Origin: Planctomycetaceae bacterium | Lineage (GTDB): Bacteria; Planctomycetota; Planctomycetia; Pirellulales; Pirellulaceae | Length of the DNA: 40,854 nucleotides | Direction: 5' to 3' | Assembly: GCA_002726245.1 (NCBI GenBank) | Contig: PBSM01000199.1 | Location: 1-40,854 of the forward strand | Shown here: positions 32,243-40,854 of the stretch, piece after piece | Layout: every line of letters begins with the position of its first letter | Position numbering within the stretch: the first letter of the stretch is position 1 | Translations under genes and position numbers: made by a program | The notes under the pieces: generated by a model | Told to the model about the DNA's origin: nothing | Seen by the model: the letters and a program-made list of their open reading frames with translations, nothing else | Databases searched by the model: none

Positions 32243-34972
32243 ATGGGGATGGCGGTGGTCTCGGCTGACGAATTCATCGAAGGCTTGACTCGCAGCGGCT
32301 TGATGACCGCCGAGGAAGTGCATGTCTTCCAGGTGACCCTGCTGCCGACCACGGACCCGCCAAGTGTGAAGCTGCTAGCAGCGGAACTCGTCCGCCGGGG
32401 CCGGCTTACGAAGTATCAGGCTGGCCGAATCGCGAGCGGCAGGGCGGCAGGGCTCGTTCTGGGAAAGTACGTCATACAGGAAAAGATCGGCGAAGGGGGG
32501 ATGGGCGAAGTCTTCGTCGCCGAGCACCGACGCATGAAGCGTCCGGTCGTTGTCAAGGTTTTGCCCCAATCGCATACCCATTCGGAAAACTCGATCCGAC
32601 GATTCCAGCGCGAAGTCGAAGCGGCCGCCCAACTGCATCATCCCAACATCGTGACGGCCTTCGATGCCGGTGAAGAACACGGCATTCACTTTCTCGTCAT
32701 GGAGTACATCGATGGTCAAGCCCTTGGCGAACTCGTAACTGCACAGGGTGCATTGGCGATCGATTTGGCGGTCTCCTGTGTTCTGCAAGCGGCGCACGGT
32801 CTGGACTATGCACATTCGAAGGCCATCATTCATCGCGACATCAAACCAAACAATTTGTTGCTCGACAAAGCAGGCGTTCTGAAGATCCTCGACATGGGCT
32901 TGGCTCGCTTTGACGATGGTCGCGGTACGGTCAGCATCGGCGATGGTGAGCTGACTCAGCAGAACCAGATTATCGGCACCGTCGAGTACATGTCGCCCGA
33001 GCAAGTCGATAACTCGTCGCTCGCCGACCCACGATCGGACGTTTATAGCCTGGGCTGCACCTTCTTCCGCTTGCTGACGGAGAAGCCTCCGTATCAAGGC
33101 GAGACGCTAGTCAAAACTATTTTGGCTCACCGGACTGAGGCGGTACCTTCTGCACGTGCTTGTCGCCCTGATGTGCCCGAAGACGTCGATCGGGTCGTAC
33201 GGCGAATGCTGGCCAAGCTACCCGACGAGCGTTACCAAACCATGGCGGAGTTGATCGTGGAATTGGAGCCGCTTCTCGAATCTTCGGGCGGCGTACAGCA
33301 CTCAGTGCCCTCCGCTGCGTTGACGCCCTCGCGATCGAAAGAACCCGACACGAAGACGCTCGATCTCCCGGCGACGACAAAGATTACTCGGCCTTCAGAC
33401 ACCGAGAAGGCTGCTGCATCGAACGACAACGCGACGATGGATCGTCCGACTCGCAGTGCGCCCGCGGTTGGGATCGATCTCGGCACGACCTACTCAGCCG
33501 TCGCCTATCTCGACGACGCAGGCCGGCCGCTCGTCCTTTCAAATACCGAGGGTGACAAGACAACACCGAGCGTGGTCTTGCTCGACGATGGAAACGTCAT
33601 TGTCGGCAAAGAAGCGGCCAAGGCGATGGCGACCGACATGGATTCGATCGCCGAGTGTGCGAAGCGCGAGCTTGGTTTGAAGTTGTTCCAGAAGACGATT
33701 GGCGGTGAGCAGTATCCCCCGGAAGTGATCCAAGCGTGGATTTTGAACAAGTTGCGTTTGGATGCACAAAACACACTTGGCCCTTTCGCCAAAGCTGTCA
33801 TCACCGTACCGGCTTACTTCGACGAAGTCCGTCGCAAAGCGACTCAGCAAGCCGGCTACATCGCCGGCATCGAGGTTCTCGACATCATCAACGAGCCGAC
33901 CGCCGCCGCCTTGGCGTTCGGCTTCCAAGAAGATCGCTTGAGCCTCGACGAGGCAGACACCGACGTGAAACGCGTGTTGGTCTATGACTTGGGCGGCGGC
34001 ACGTTCGATGTCACCATTATGGAGATCGGAGCTGGCGAGTTCGTTACACTGGCGACCGACGGCGACGTGCAACTTGGTGGTCGGGACTGGGACCAGAGGC
34101 TGGTCGATTACATCGCCGAGCAGTTTATCCGCAAGCATGGACTGGATCCTCGCGAAGAACCAAACACGCTCGGCAGGCTGCTGCGGGAGTGTGAAGACGC
34201 CAAGCGAACACTATCGGCACGTAACAAGTCGTCGGTCGCCTGCGATTACCAGGGGCGGGCGGAGCGGTTTGAGGTGACGCGGGAGAAGTTCGAGGAGATC
34301 ACGCTCGACTTGCTCGAGCGAACCGCTTTTACTACTCGTCTTACACTGCAATCGACAGGCCTCGAATGGGAAGACATCGATCATGTCTTGCTGGTCGGTG
34401 GCAGTACGCGGATGCCGGCGGTAGCCGGGATGCTGGAACGGACGTCGGGCAAGCCGGCGGAGACAAGCCTTTCGCCGGACGAAGCCGTTGCTCAAGGCGC
34501 GGCGATCCATGCCGGATTCGTTCTCGATCGCCTGGATGGCCGGCTTCCGAGAGTCCGCGTTAGGAATGTGAACTCGCACAGTTTGGGGATTGCTGGCACG
34601 GACCCCAAGACGAAACGTAAACAAGCTGCCGTTCTCATACCTCGCAACACACCACTGCCAGCGAAGGCGAAACGAGTTTTCAGAACCCTCAAAGATGGGC
34701 AGCGGTCGATTGTGGCAAGCATCGTCGAGGGTGAGAGCCGAGACCCCGCGGAATGTATGCCGATTGGAAAGTGCACGGTTCGGAATCTGCCCAAGGATCT
34801 GCCGGCCGGCACTCCTGTTGAGGTCCGCTTTCAGTACGAAGAGAACGGACTGCTACGAATCGGCGTACACGTCTCCGGTGTGCGTGACAAGGTGACTCAC
34901 GAGATCACGCGTGAGAACAACCTGTCGAAGGAACAACTCGCCGAGTGGCGGCAGCGTGTGACGGCGATGTGA
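32243..34972 (+). CDS. Ser/Thr protein kinase fused to an Hsp70 (DnaK-like) chaperone
   Basis: A 909-residue two-part protein. Residues 1-73 form the helical segment often found before planctomycete kinases. The kinase (about 74-346) has GEGGMGEV, the ATP-binding Lys105 in VVVKVL, HRDIKPNN with catalytic Asp199, DMG (Asp217) in place of DFG, MSPEQV and DPRSDVYSLGC. A Ser/Thr/Pro/Lys-rich linker (about 347-405) leads to an Hsp70 ATPase domain: VGIDLGTTYSAVAYL at 409, AVITVPAYFDEVRRKATQQA, INEPTAAALAFGF, VYDLGGGTFDVTIME at 580 and VLLVGGSTRMPAVAGML. A substrate-binding beta domain follows (LGIAGTDPKTKRKQAAVLIP, VEVRFQYEENGLLRIGV), but no helical lid. No membrane segment is seen, so it should be cytosolic. 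All catalytic residues are present in both halves. Confidence 0.93.
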   Translation: MGMAVVSADEFIEGLTRSGLMTAEEVHVFQVTLLPTTDPPSVKLLAAELVRRGRLTKYQAGRIASGRAAGLVLGKYVIQEKIGEGGMGEVFVAEHRRMKRPVVVKVLPQSHTHSENSIRRFQREVEAAAQLHHPNIVTAFDAGEEHGIHFLVMEYIDGQALGELVTAQGALAIDLAVSCVLQAAHGLDYAHSKAIIHRDIKPNNLLLDKAGVLKILDMGLARFDDGRGTVSIGDGELTQQNQIIGTVEYMSPEQVDNSSLADPRSDVYSLGCTFFRLLTEKPPYQGETLVKTILAHRTEAVPSARACRPDVPEDVDRVVRRMLAKLPDERYQTMAELIVELEPLLESSGGVQHSVPSAALTPSRSKEPDTKTLDLPATTKITRPSDTEKAAASNDNATMDRPTRSAPAVGIDLGTTYSAVAYLDDAGRPLVLSNTEGDKTTPSVVLLDDGNVIVGKEAAKAMATDMDSIAECAKRELGLKLFQKTIGGEQYPPEVIQAWILNKLRLDAQNTLGPFAKAVITVPAYFDEVRRKATQQAGYIAGIEVLDIINEPTAAALAFGFQEDRLSLDEADTDVKRVLVYDLGGGTFDVTIMEIGAGEFVTLATDGDVQLGGRDWDQRLVDYIAEQFIRKHGLDPREEPNTLGRLLRECEDAKRTLSARNKSSVACDYQGRAERFEVTREKFEEITLDLLERTAFTTRLTLQSTGLEWEDIDHVLLVGGSTRMPAVAGMLERTSGKPAETSLSPDEAVAQGAAIHAGFVLDRLDGRLPRVRVRNVNSHSLGIAGTDPKTKRKQAAVLIPRNTPLPAKAKRVFRTLKDGQRSIVASIVEGESRDPAECMPIGKCTVRNLPKDLPAGTPVEVRFQYEENGLLRIGVHVSGVRDKVTHEITRENNLSKEQLAEWRQRVTAM

Positions 34973-35311
34973 ACGCTTGGGGAGTGCGTGGGCTGAGGCT
35001 TGTTCGACGAGTTCGATGGATAGTCCGAGCGCCGCGGCAACAGCCTTTAACTGCGACAGTGGAACGTCGTCGCCTCGTTCGATAGCCCGCACCACCGTCG
35101 ATGGAACATTCGCGTTCTGCCCGACTTCATAACGAGTCATTCCCCGCTGCTCCCGCGTGTTGCAAATGCGGCTGGGGATTCCAGGGGGCGGCGAGGGTCG
35201 CGTCGTGGCTTTGGGAGGAAAGTCCTGCTTCGCCCCTTCGCGGATAGCAGCGTGCTGCTCTCGTTCTTCTTCAGTGAGTTGGCGATTGATGTGTTTCAAT
35301 TCCTTGGCCAT
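34853..35311 (-). CDS. HTH-type antitoxin with an extended C-terminus
   Basis: A 152-residue protein from the ATG at 35311: MAKELKHINRQLTEEEREQH, a Pro-rich link, then an XRE-type helix-turn-helix (REQRGMTRYEVGQNANVPST, VVRAIERGDDVPLSQLKAVA, AALGLSIELVEQ). Relatives end soon after LVEQ, but here the frame continues for about 43 basic and aliphatic residues that overlap, on the opposite strand, the last 120 bases of the kinase-Hsp70 gene. The likely cause is loss of the original stop codon. It follows a broken BrnT-like toxin gene by 12 bases and would bind DNA and the toxin. Confidence 0.8.
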   Translation of the reverse strand: MAKELKHINRQLTEEEREQHAAIREGAKQDFPPKATTRPSPPPGIPSRICNTREQRGMTRYEVGQNANVPSTVVRAIERGDDVPLSQLKAVAAALGLSIELVEQASAHALPKRSHRRHTLPPLGELFLRQVVLTRDLVSHLVTHTGDVYADS

Positions 35312-35322
35312 CGGTTCGTCCT

Positions 35323-35569
35323 TCAGGGCTCTGCGACTTCGTACGCCGTCCACGGCATAATCGTGTCGTCGTCGATCTCTTCGTAGACAATAATGATGTA
35401 ACGCCCATCGGGTGTGTAGCCGAAAACGCACGGTCGTCCAGCGCTCTGACTCATGCCGGTTGCCGTGCAATTGCACGTAATCAACTTCTTCCGGTTCGAG
35501 CCCATGTTCTTCAACGTGTTCGACGTTCCCGCCGGGCGTCGAGTCCCAAATGATGTGCGTCCATGCCAT
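35323..35569 (-). pseudogene. BrnT-like toxin, frameshifted
   Basis: The start frame from the ATG at 35569 reads MAWTHIIWDSTPGGNVEHVE, EHGLEPEEVDYV. The rest of the family pattern (TATGMSQSAGRPCVFGYTPD, GRYIIIVYEEIDDDTIMPWT, AYEV) continues in the neighbouring frame to the stop at 35323. The break is near 35474-35478. W-D...N...H...EHG, the S-G-R-P-x-x-F-G-x-T-x-D-G-R strand and the T-A-x-E-V end resemble BrnT/RelE-fold toxins of about 80 residues. The toxin comes first and the HTH antitoxin second, as in BrnTA and HigBA pairs. Sequencing error is an alternative. Confidence 0.75.
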
Positions 35570-35679
35570 GCTGTACATTCTACATTCGGTGTCTCGATCC
35601 GGCTAATGTAACGGAGTGTGGAACGGATACGCACTGCGTCACATAGCTCGCAAGGCCGACTGCGTTGATTCTCGCCGCG

Positions 35680-35707
35680 TTGACAATCCACTCGCTGTCG
35701 CTACCAT
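35680..35707 (+). promoter_or_regulatory. Candidate sigma70 promoter for thiC
   Basis: A perfect -35 TTGACA (35680-35685), a 16-base spacer and TACCAT (35702-35707, four of six matches to TATAAT), 80 bases before the thiC start. No TPP riboswitch motifs (CTGAGA and the ACC-TGATCTGG stretch) are recognisable between it and the gene. Confidence 0.45.
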
Positions 35708-35759
35708 GTCGAATGTAACTTGTTGCAGTGATTGACTTTTTCTCTTTCGAACGGCGTGA

Positions 35760-37118
<1,359 letters not shown>

Positions 37119-37153
37119 GATGAGAGGAAGCTTTCCAGCCCAAGGAGTTCGCG

Positions 37154-37776
37154 ATGGCGACGTCCCTGCTAGGATCAACTCTACCTGAGCCTCCCTTTTA
37201 CCGGATCACGGTGGATCAACTTCATCAGATGTTGACGACCGGCGTTATCGATGACGGTGAGCCGGTTGAGTTGATCGAGGGATTGCTAGTCAAGAAAGAT
37301 CGAGGTGATGCGGGAGGGGAAGCGATGGTTCATGGACCACGTCACGCGAAGGCTGTGCGCCGCCTGAGTCGTTTAGGACTGCAACTGCAAGCATCCGGAT
37401 TTGATATTCAGGTTCAGCTTCCGATCACGCTCTCGGCAACGTCGGCACCGGAACCGGACGCTGCTGTTGTGGTGCGTGATGCGGACGATTACCAAGACCG
37501 GCATCCGTCGCCCAGCGACATCGCCGTCGTCTTTGAAGTGTCTGATACGTCCCTGCCCTACGATCGGGACATTAAGAAACGCCTTTATGCGGGGCCGGAA
37601 TACCCGTGTATTGCATTCTCAACCTGCGGGATAACCTCATTGAAGTCTGCAGAAGTCCGGATGCAGAAGCTGGCAAGTATATAGAGCAGCCAACCCTGAC
37701 GGCTGGCGAGACGTTACACTTGATGCTCGGCAGCGGTGCACAAGTTGAGGTGAGGGTGTCAGACTTGCTGCCGTAG
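37154..37776 (+). pseudogene. Uma2 family endonuclease-like gene, frameshifted in a G run
   Basis: The first frame gives the Uma2 (DUF820) PD-(D/E)xK-like fold: YRITVDQLHQMLTTGVIDDG, EPVELIEGLLVKK, HGPRHAKAVRRLSRLGLQLQ, APEPDAAVVVRDADDYQD, DIAVVFEVSDTSLPYDRDIK, KRLYA. The rest (GIPVYCILNLRDNLIEVCRS, TAGETLHLMLGSGAQ, VEVRVSDLLP) continues in the next frame to TAG at 37774-37776. One missing G in gcggggcc at 37589-37596 explains the shift, since one more base would restore the common Y-A-x-A-G-I-P sequence. The catalytic E-P-D and E-V-S motifs are before the shift, so a shortened product might fold. It starts 35 bases after thiC. Confidence 0.88.
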
Positions 37777-37779
37777 CAC

Positions 37780-39123
37780 GTGAACCAAACCAAGCCTATG
37801 AAGAGGACTCAGGACGAGTCGCAGACCGGCGTTGCTCCGCCATCGCTGCTACAAGATCGCTCCTTCCTGGGCATCACGGCGACGCAGTTTCTCGGTGCCT
37901 TCAACGACAACCTGTTTAAGCAGCTCATGTTGTTGTTGGCGATTCCGCCGAGTTCGATATCCGCCAGTTCTGGTGATCGACAAGCAGTCGCCACGATTGT
38001 TTTCTCCTTGCCTTTCATTCTCTTCTCTGGCTACGCGGGATATCTGTCGGATCGCTACAGCAAGACTCGGGTGATCGTGCTGTCGAAGGTCGCGGAGATT
38101 GTCGTGATGGCGCTGGGGCTGTTCGCGTTCCTGTTCTATGCCACGAGCGGCTCTGTCGGTCTCTTGTTTGTGCTGTTCTTGATGGGTTTGCAGAGCACTT
38201 TCTTCGGGCCAGGTAAGTACGGCATGCTTCCCGAGATGTTGCCCGACGAGCAGTTGCCTCGCGCAAACGGGATCATCCTGATGACCACGTTCATCGCCAT
38301 CATCTTCGGCATGGCTACCGCCGGAGTACTGAAGAAGTTCTTCATGGACGATTCTGCACTCGTACATTTGCAAGCCGTTGGTCTCTGGAAGGGCTCCGCG
38401 ATATGTGTCTGCATTGCGATCGCAGGCACCGTGTCGTCGCTGCTGATCCGACGCTTGCCACCATCGCAGCCGGACCTGCTCCTTAAACGCAACTCGCTGG
38501 TCATCCCCAATGACATCCGCCGGTTGCTGCTCGCCGATCGTCCTCTCCTGCTGGCGTTGATGGCTTCGTGCGTGTTTTGGCTCGTCTCCGGAATCGCGAT
38601 CCAAGCCGTCAATTCGCTGGGCATCGTCCAACTGGAACTCGATAGCATGTGGACGAGCGTGCTCGCCGCCGTGATTGGAGTTGGCATTTCGATTGGTGCT
38701 GTAATCGCGGGTCGGCTCTGTCATGGACGCGCCGACTTTCGGATCGTTCGCGTTGGAATGGTGGGAATGGTGGTCTGTCTGTTCGTGCTTTCCATTTCGC
38801 TGCCGGGTGGTTCGCATCTGCTGGGCTTCTACGGGAGCCTTGTTGTCCTTACGCTGCTAGGCATCTCGGCCGGTTTCTTCGCAATTCCGGTCCAAGTCTT
38901 CATCCAGCAGCGACCGCCCGACGGACAGAAGGGGCGGATGATCGCCGTCATGAACTTCGTGAACTTCATCGCGATCCTGTTTTCTGGCGTCCTCTACGGC
39001 CTCTTCGACTATATCGTCTCCAGCAACGAATGGCCTCGCGCCGCGGTCTTTGCCATGATGGCCGCGATCATGCTTCCGCTCGCGATCTTATATCGCCCAC
39101 CAAGCGAACCGAAGCCTCCGTAG
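37780..39123 (+). CDS. MFS transporter, LplT-like lysophospholipid transporter family
   Basis: A 447-residue membrane protein with about 12 hydrophobic segments, starting at a GTG four bases after the Uma2 stop (an ATG at 37798 is an alternative). RSFLGITATQFLGAFNDNLF is the first helix; GYLSDRYSKTRVIVLSKVAE is the loop 2-3 signature of the major facilitator superfamily; LFLMGLQSTFFGPGKYGMLP and EMLPDEQLPRANGIILM are characteristic of the LplT / acyltransferase-linked subgroup. In relatives this domain is fused to or next to acyltransferase-AMP ligase units for phospholipid repair; none is seen here. The substrate is therefore inferred only from the subgroup. Confidence 0.88.
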   Translation: MNQTKPMKRTQDESQTGVAPPSLLQDRSFLGITATQFLGAFNDNLFKQLMLLLAIPPSSISASSGDRQAVATIVFSLPFILFSGYAGYLSDRYSKTRVIVLSKVAEIVVMALGLFAFLFYATSGSVGLLFVLFLMGLQSTFFGPGKYGMLPEMLPDEQLPRANGIILMTTFIAIIFGMATAGVLKKFFMDDSALVHLQAVGLWKGSAICVCIAIAGTVSSLLIRRLPPSQPDLLLKRNSLVIPNDIRRLLLADRPLLLALMASCVFWLVSGIAIQAVNSLGIVQLELDSMWTSVLAAVIGVGISIGAVIAGRLCHGRADFRIVRVGMVGMVVCLFVLSISLPGGSHLLGFYGSLVVLTLLGISAGFFAIPVQVFIQQRPPDGQKGRMIAVMNFVNFIAILFSGVLYGLFDYIVSSNEWPRAAVFAMMAAIMLPLAILYRPPSEPKPP

Positions 39124-39252
39124 CTTCGCAGCAGGTTGTTGTGCAGTTAGGATCGGCTCGTCCGATCGCCGAATCGCGGTGCCAGACCAGATTCTTGTCA
39201 CACCGCCAAGACGTGGAGGCTCGACATCACTTCGCGGAGTTCGTGCGTACCG

Positions 39253-40854
39253 CTAGTCTTCGCACGCCGGCAGGACCGCGCCGATTTCGTCGAGCAGTTC
39301 ACGCCCGCGGCGTTCATAGTCGCCTCTCCCGTCAACGTCGAGTTTGGAGAGATCAATGCAAGCTCGCGCTATGTCAAAGCGTGCACCTCGGTTTTCACCT
39401 ACTTTGATCGCCCGCGAGAAACATTCGGCAGCCTTCTTTCGTTTCCCGATTGCCCAGGCTGCACGGCCACGGACACGCAGGGCGTGAGACATGTAATTTG
39501 AAGATCGCCACGCCCAGAATCTCGCCTGGCGACTCATCTTCCAACTTCGCTGGATCGTCTTCTCGTCAGGTTGTGTCGACGGGTCATGCCAACGTGGTCC
39601 CAATAGACTCTCAACAAGCAGTGGATAGGCCCGCACTGTGTACTCGATGAACGCCCAGTCGTGCAGGATGTTTTTACAACTGTCTTCGAGCACTTCGCGA
39701 GCCGCTTCATAATCGCCGCTCTGCAAGTGTACGAACCCGTACGTTTGCAACGCTGTCGGCGCGACGACGATATTCGTTCGTCCGGAGAGGATGCCCAGCG
39801 CCCGCTGCATGTACTGATGGGCTTCGTCGTGTCTTCCCGATCGTGCCAGCGCGTTCGCGATGCCATAAGCTCCCCAACAGGTTCCCTCGGGGTCATTCAC
39901 AGCTTCGCCGATTTGCATTTCAACTCGGGCGCTTTCGATCTCGCGTCCCGCATCGCCGACAATGGAGTACAGATGCCGTAGATTGTGATAGAAGTACATG
40001 CGCTCCCAAGAATCGCCGCGGCGGTCCAGAACCGCGACGGCCTCGCGGAGCAATCGTTCGCTTTCCCGCAAGCGTCCGCCGAAATAATGAGCACATCCGA
40101 CGTGCCCCTTAGCGATCGCTTCCGCCTCCGCGTTACCTGCTTGTTTGGCATAAACGAGCGCTTTCCGCCCGGCACGAAGCGCAAGGCTGTTTACGGAAAA
40201 GATCCCAAAGATCAGTGCTTGGCGCGAGCATGAGTTAGAAAATCGGGATCGCCGATCTGATTGGCGAGTACGAGGTGACGTCCGTGCGATTGCCCGCAAT
40301 GCAGCACGTTCCGCTGTGCCCACAGCAACTCAAGCGTACTGAAAACCCGGTGCGCAACCGTAATGCGTTTGGCCCGTGCCCGCAGTCCAGGCCATGCGAT
40401 GTGCAACCAACGCGGCAAAGCGTGCCGAGCGAGACGTCGGATTCTTGCTATCTGGAGTTTTCGCACGACCTGCTTCACGACTCAAGTCCACTTGGCGAAA
40501 CGCCTTTCCCGGCAGCCAAGTGCGCAGATCCGGCGCGATTCTCAATAACTCTGCTGCATAGTTTCTAACCACATCCTCCACGGTCTCCGGCGTTGTCCGG
40601 TGATCCTGTGTGGCAGCCAGCGCATCGACGTTGCCAATCGACTCGCGATCCTTAGGCGGACGCGTTCGTTGTCGCACCTGAGGATCGGGTCGTTGAGCCT
40701 CAAGATCCCCCAATTGCGACAGCAATTGACGCACGATCTCCACAAACGGTTGATAGGGTGCCAAGTTGCCTTCAACCGGGATTTCCCATTTGGGTTGAGC
40801 ATGGAACCGCTCCAAGCCTAAATCCCTCGCCATCTTAACATCGCGGCCCCCCCC
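39253..40854 (-). pseudogene. Remains of a large AAA/TPR regulator, cut by the window edge
   Basis: Three pieces on the minus strand appear to come from one large planctomycete regulator with an AAA domain and TPR repeats. The first (40854 to about 40480) has NLAPYQPFVEIVRQLLSQL, RQRTRPPKDRESIG and NYAAELLRIAPDLRTWLPG. The second, in another frame (about 40478-40212), has AHRVFSTLELLWAQRNVLHC and ANQIGDPDFLTHARAK. The third, back in the first frame (about 40218-39253), has VNSLALRAGRKALVYAKQAG, GHVGCAHYFGGRLRESERLL and further TPR-like units to LLDEIGAVLPACED. A single lost base near 40217-40219 joins pieces two and three. Pieces one and two are joined out of frame with part of the AAA region apparently missing. 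The 5' part lies beyond the window. Confidence 0.7.

Noticed and set aside
37849..38817. Minus-strand 322-codon frame
   Set aside because: Antisense shadow of the transporter; highly polar and low complexity, with no family pattern.

Overview
The window reads as chromosomal DNA from a planctomycete, most likely near Pirellulales. The evidence is a DUF1501-type protein, a multi-heme cytochrome c with an embedded PA14 domain beside a secreted glucose/sorbosone-dehydrogenase-like propeller, a Ser/Thr kinase with the helical N-terminus common in this phylum, C45 acyltransferase, ORF6N and Uma2 genes, a Gly/Ser/Tyr-rich lipoprotein, and abundant dispersed palindromic repeats. No rRNA, tRNA, CRISPR array or complete insertion sequence was recognised. 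The right edge ends in a run of eight C, which may be a contig end.

Left part (1-12.1 kb): the 3' end of a possible transposase gene abuts a truncated B3-type metallo-beta-lactamase-like gene. L-fuconate dehydratase is divergent from a carboxymuconolactone-decarboxylase-family gene. Next comes a chimeric gene joining the N-terminus of a conserved planctomycete secreted protein to the C-terminal part of a DUF1501 protein. A hairpin-rich spacer leads to the pentaheme/PA14 cytochrome and its probable partner, a secreted propeller protein. Between these two sits an oppositely oriented toxin-antitoxin cassette whose PIN toxin carries an in-frame amber codon. A lipoprotein and two small minus-strand genes follow.

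Middle part (12.2-26.3 kb): a TPR membrane protein; a YhaO/SbcD-like nuclease overlapping a YhaN-like SMC-type ATPase, the latter carrying an in-frame palindromic insertion; two small two-gene modules that look like toxin-antitoxin pairs, one frameshifted; a secreted S9 peptidase; gamma-carbonic anhydrase followed by an OLD-like ATPase; a PSP1-domain protein; bioB preceded by an inverted pair of palindromic repeats; and a frameshifted ORF6N gene.

Right part (26.4-40.9 kb): a secreted propeller protein, a MauG-like di-heme peroxidase, a C45 acyltransferase and leuCD, with a second inverted repeat pair next to the leuD stop codon. Then comes a 909-residue fusion of a Ser/Thr protein kinase to an Hsp70 (DnaK-like) chaperone. 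It overlaps, tail to tail, the antitoxin of a module whose BrnT-like toxin is frameshifted. After it lie thiC, a frameshifted Uma2 gene, an LplT-like MFS transporter, and the remains of a large AAA/TPR regulator.

Two themes stand out. Metabolic and core genes (fucD, bioB, leuCD, thiC, carbonic anhydrase, peptidase) are intact, while accessory genes (PIN toxin, nucleotidyltransferase, ORF6N, BrnT-like toxin, Uma2, AAA/TPR regulator, metallo-beta-lactamase) are broken, mostly by single-base losses. Palindromic repeats of several families occupy spacers, touch stop codons and in one case sit inside a coding sequence. The most striking intact gene is the kinase-Hsp70 fusion. Sequencing error cannot be excluded as a cause of the single-base frameshifts.
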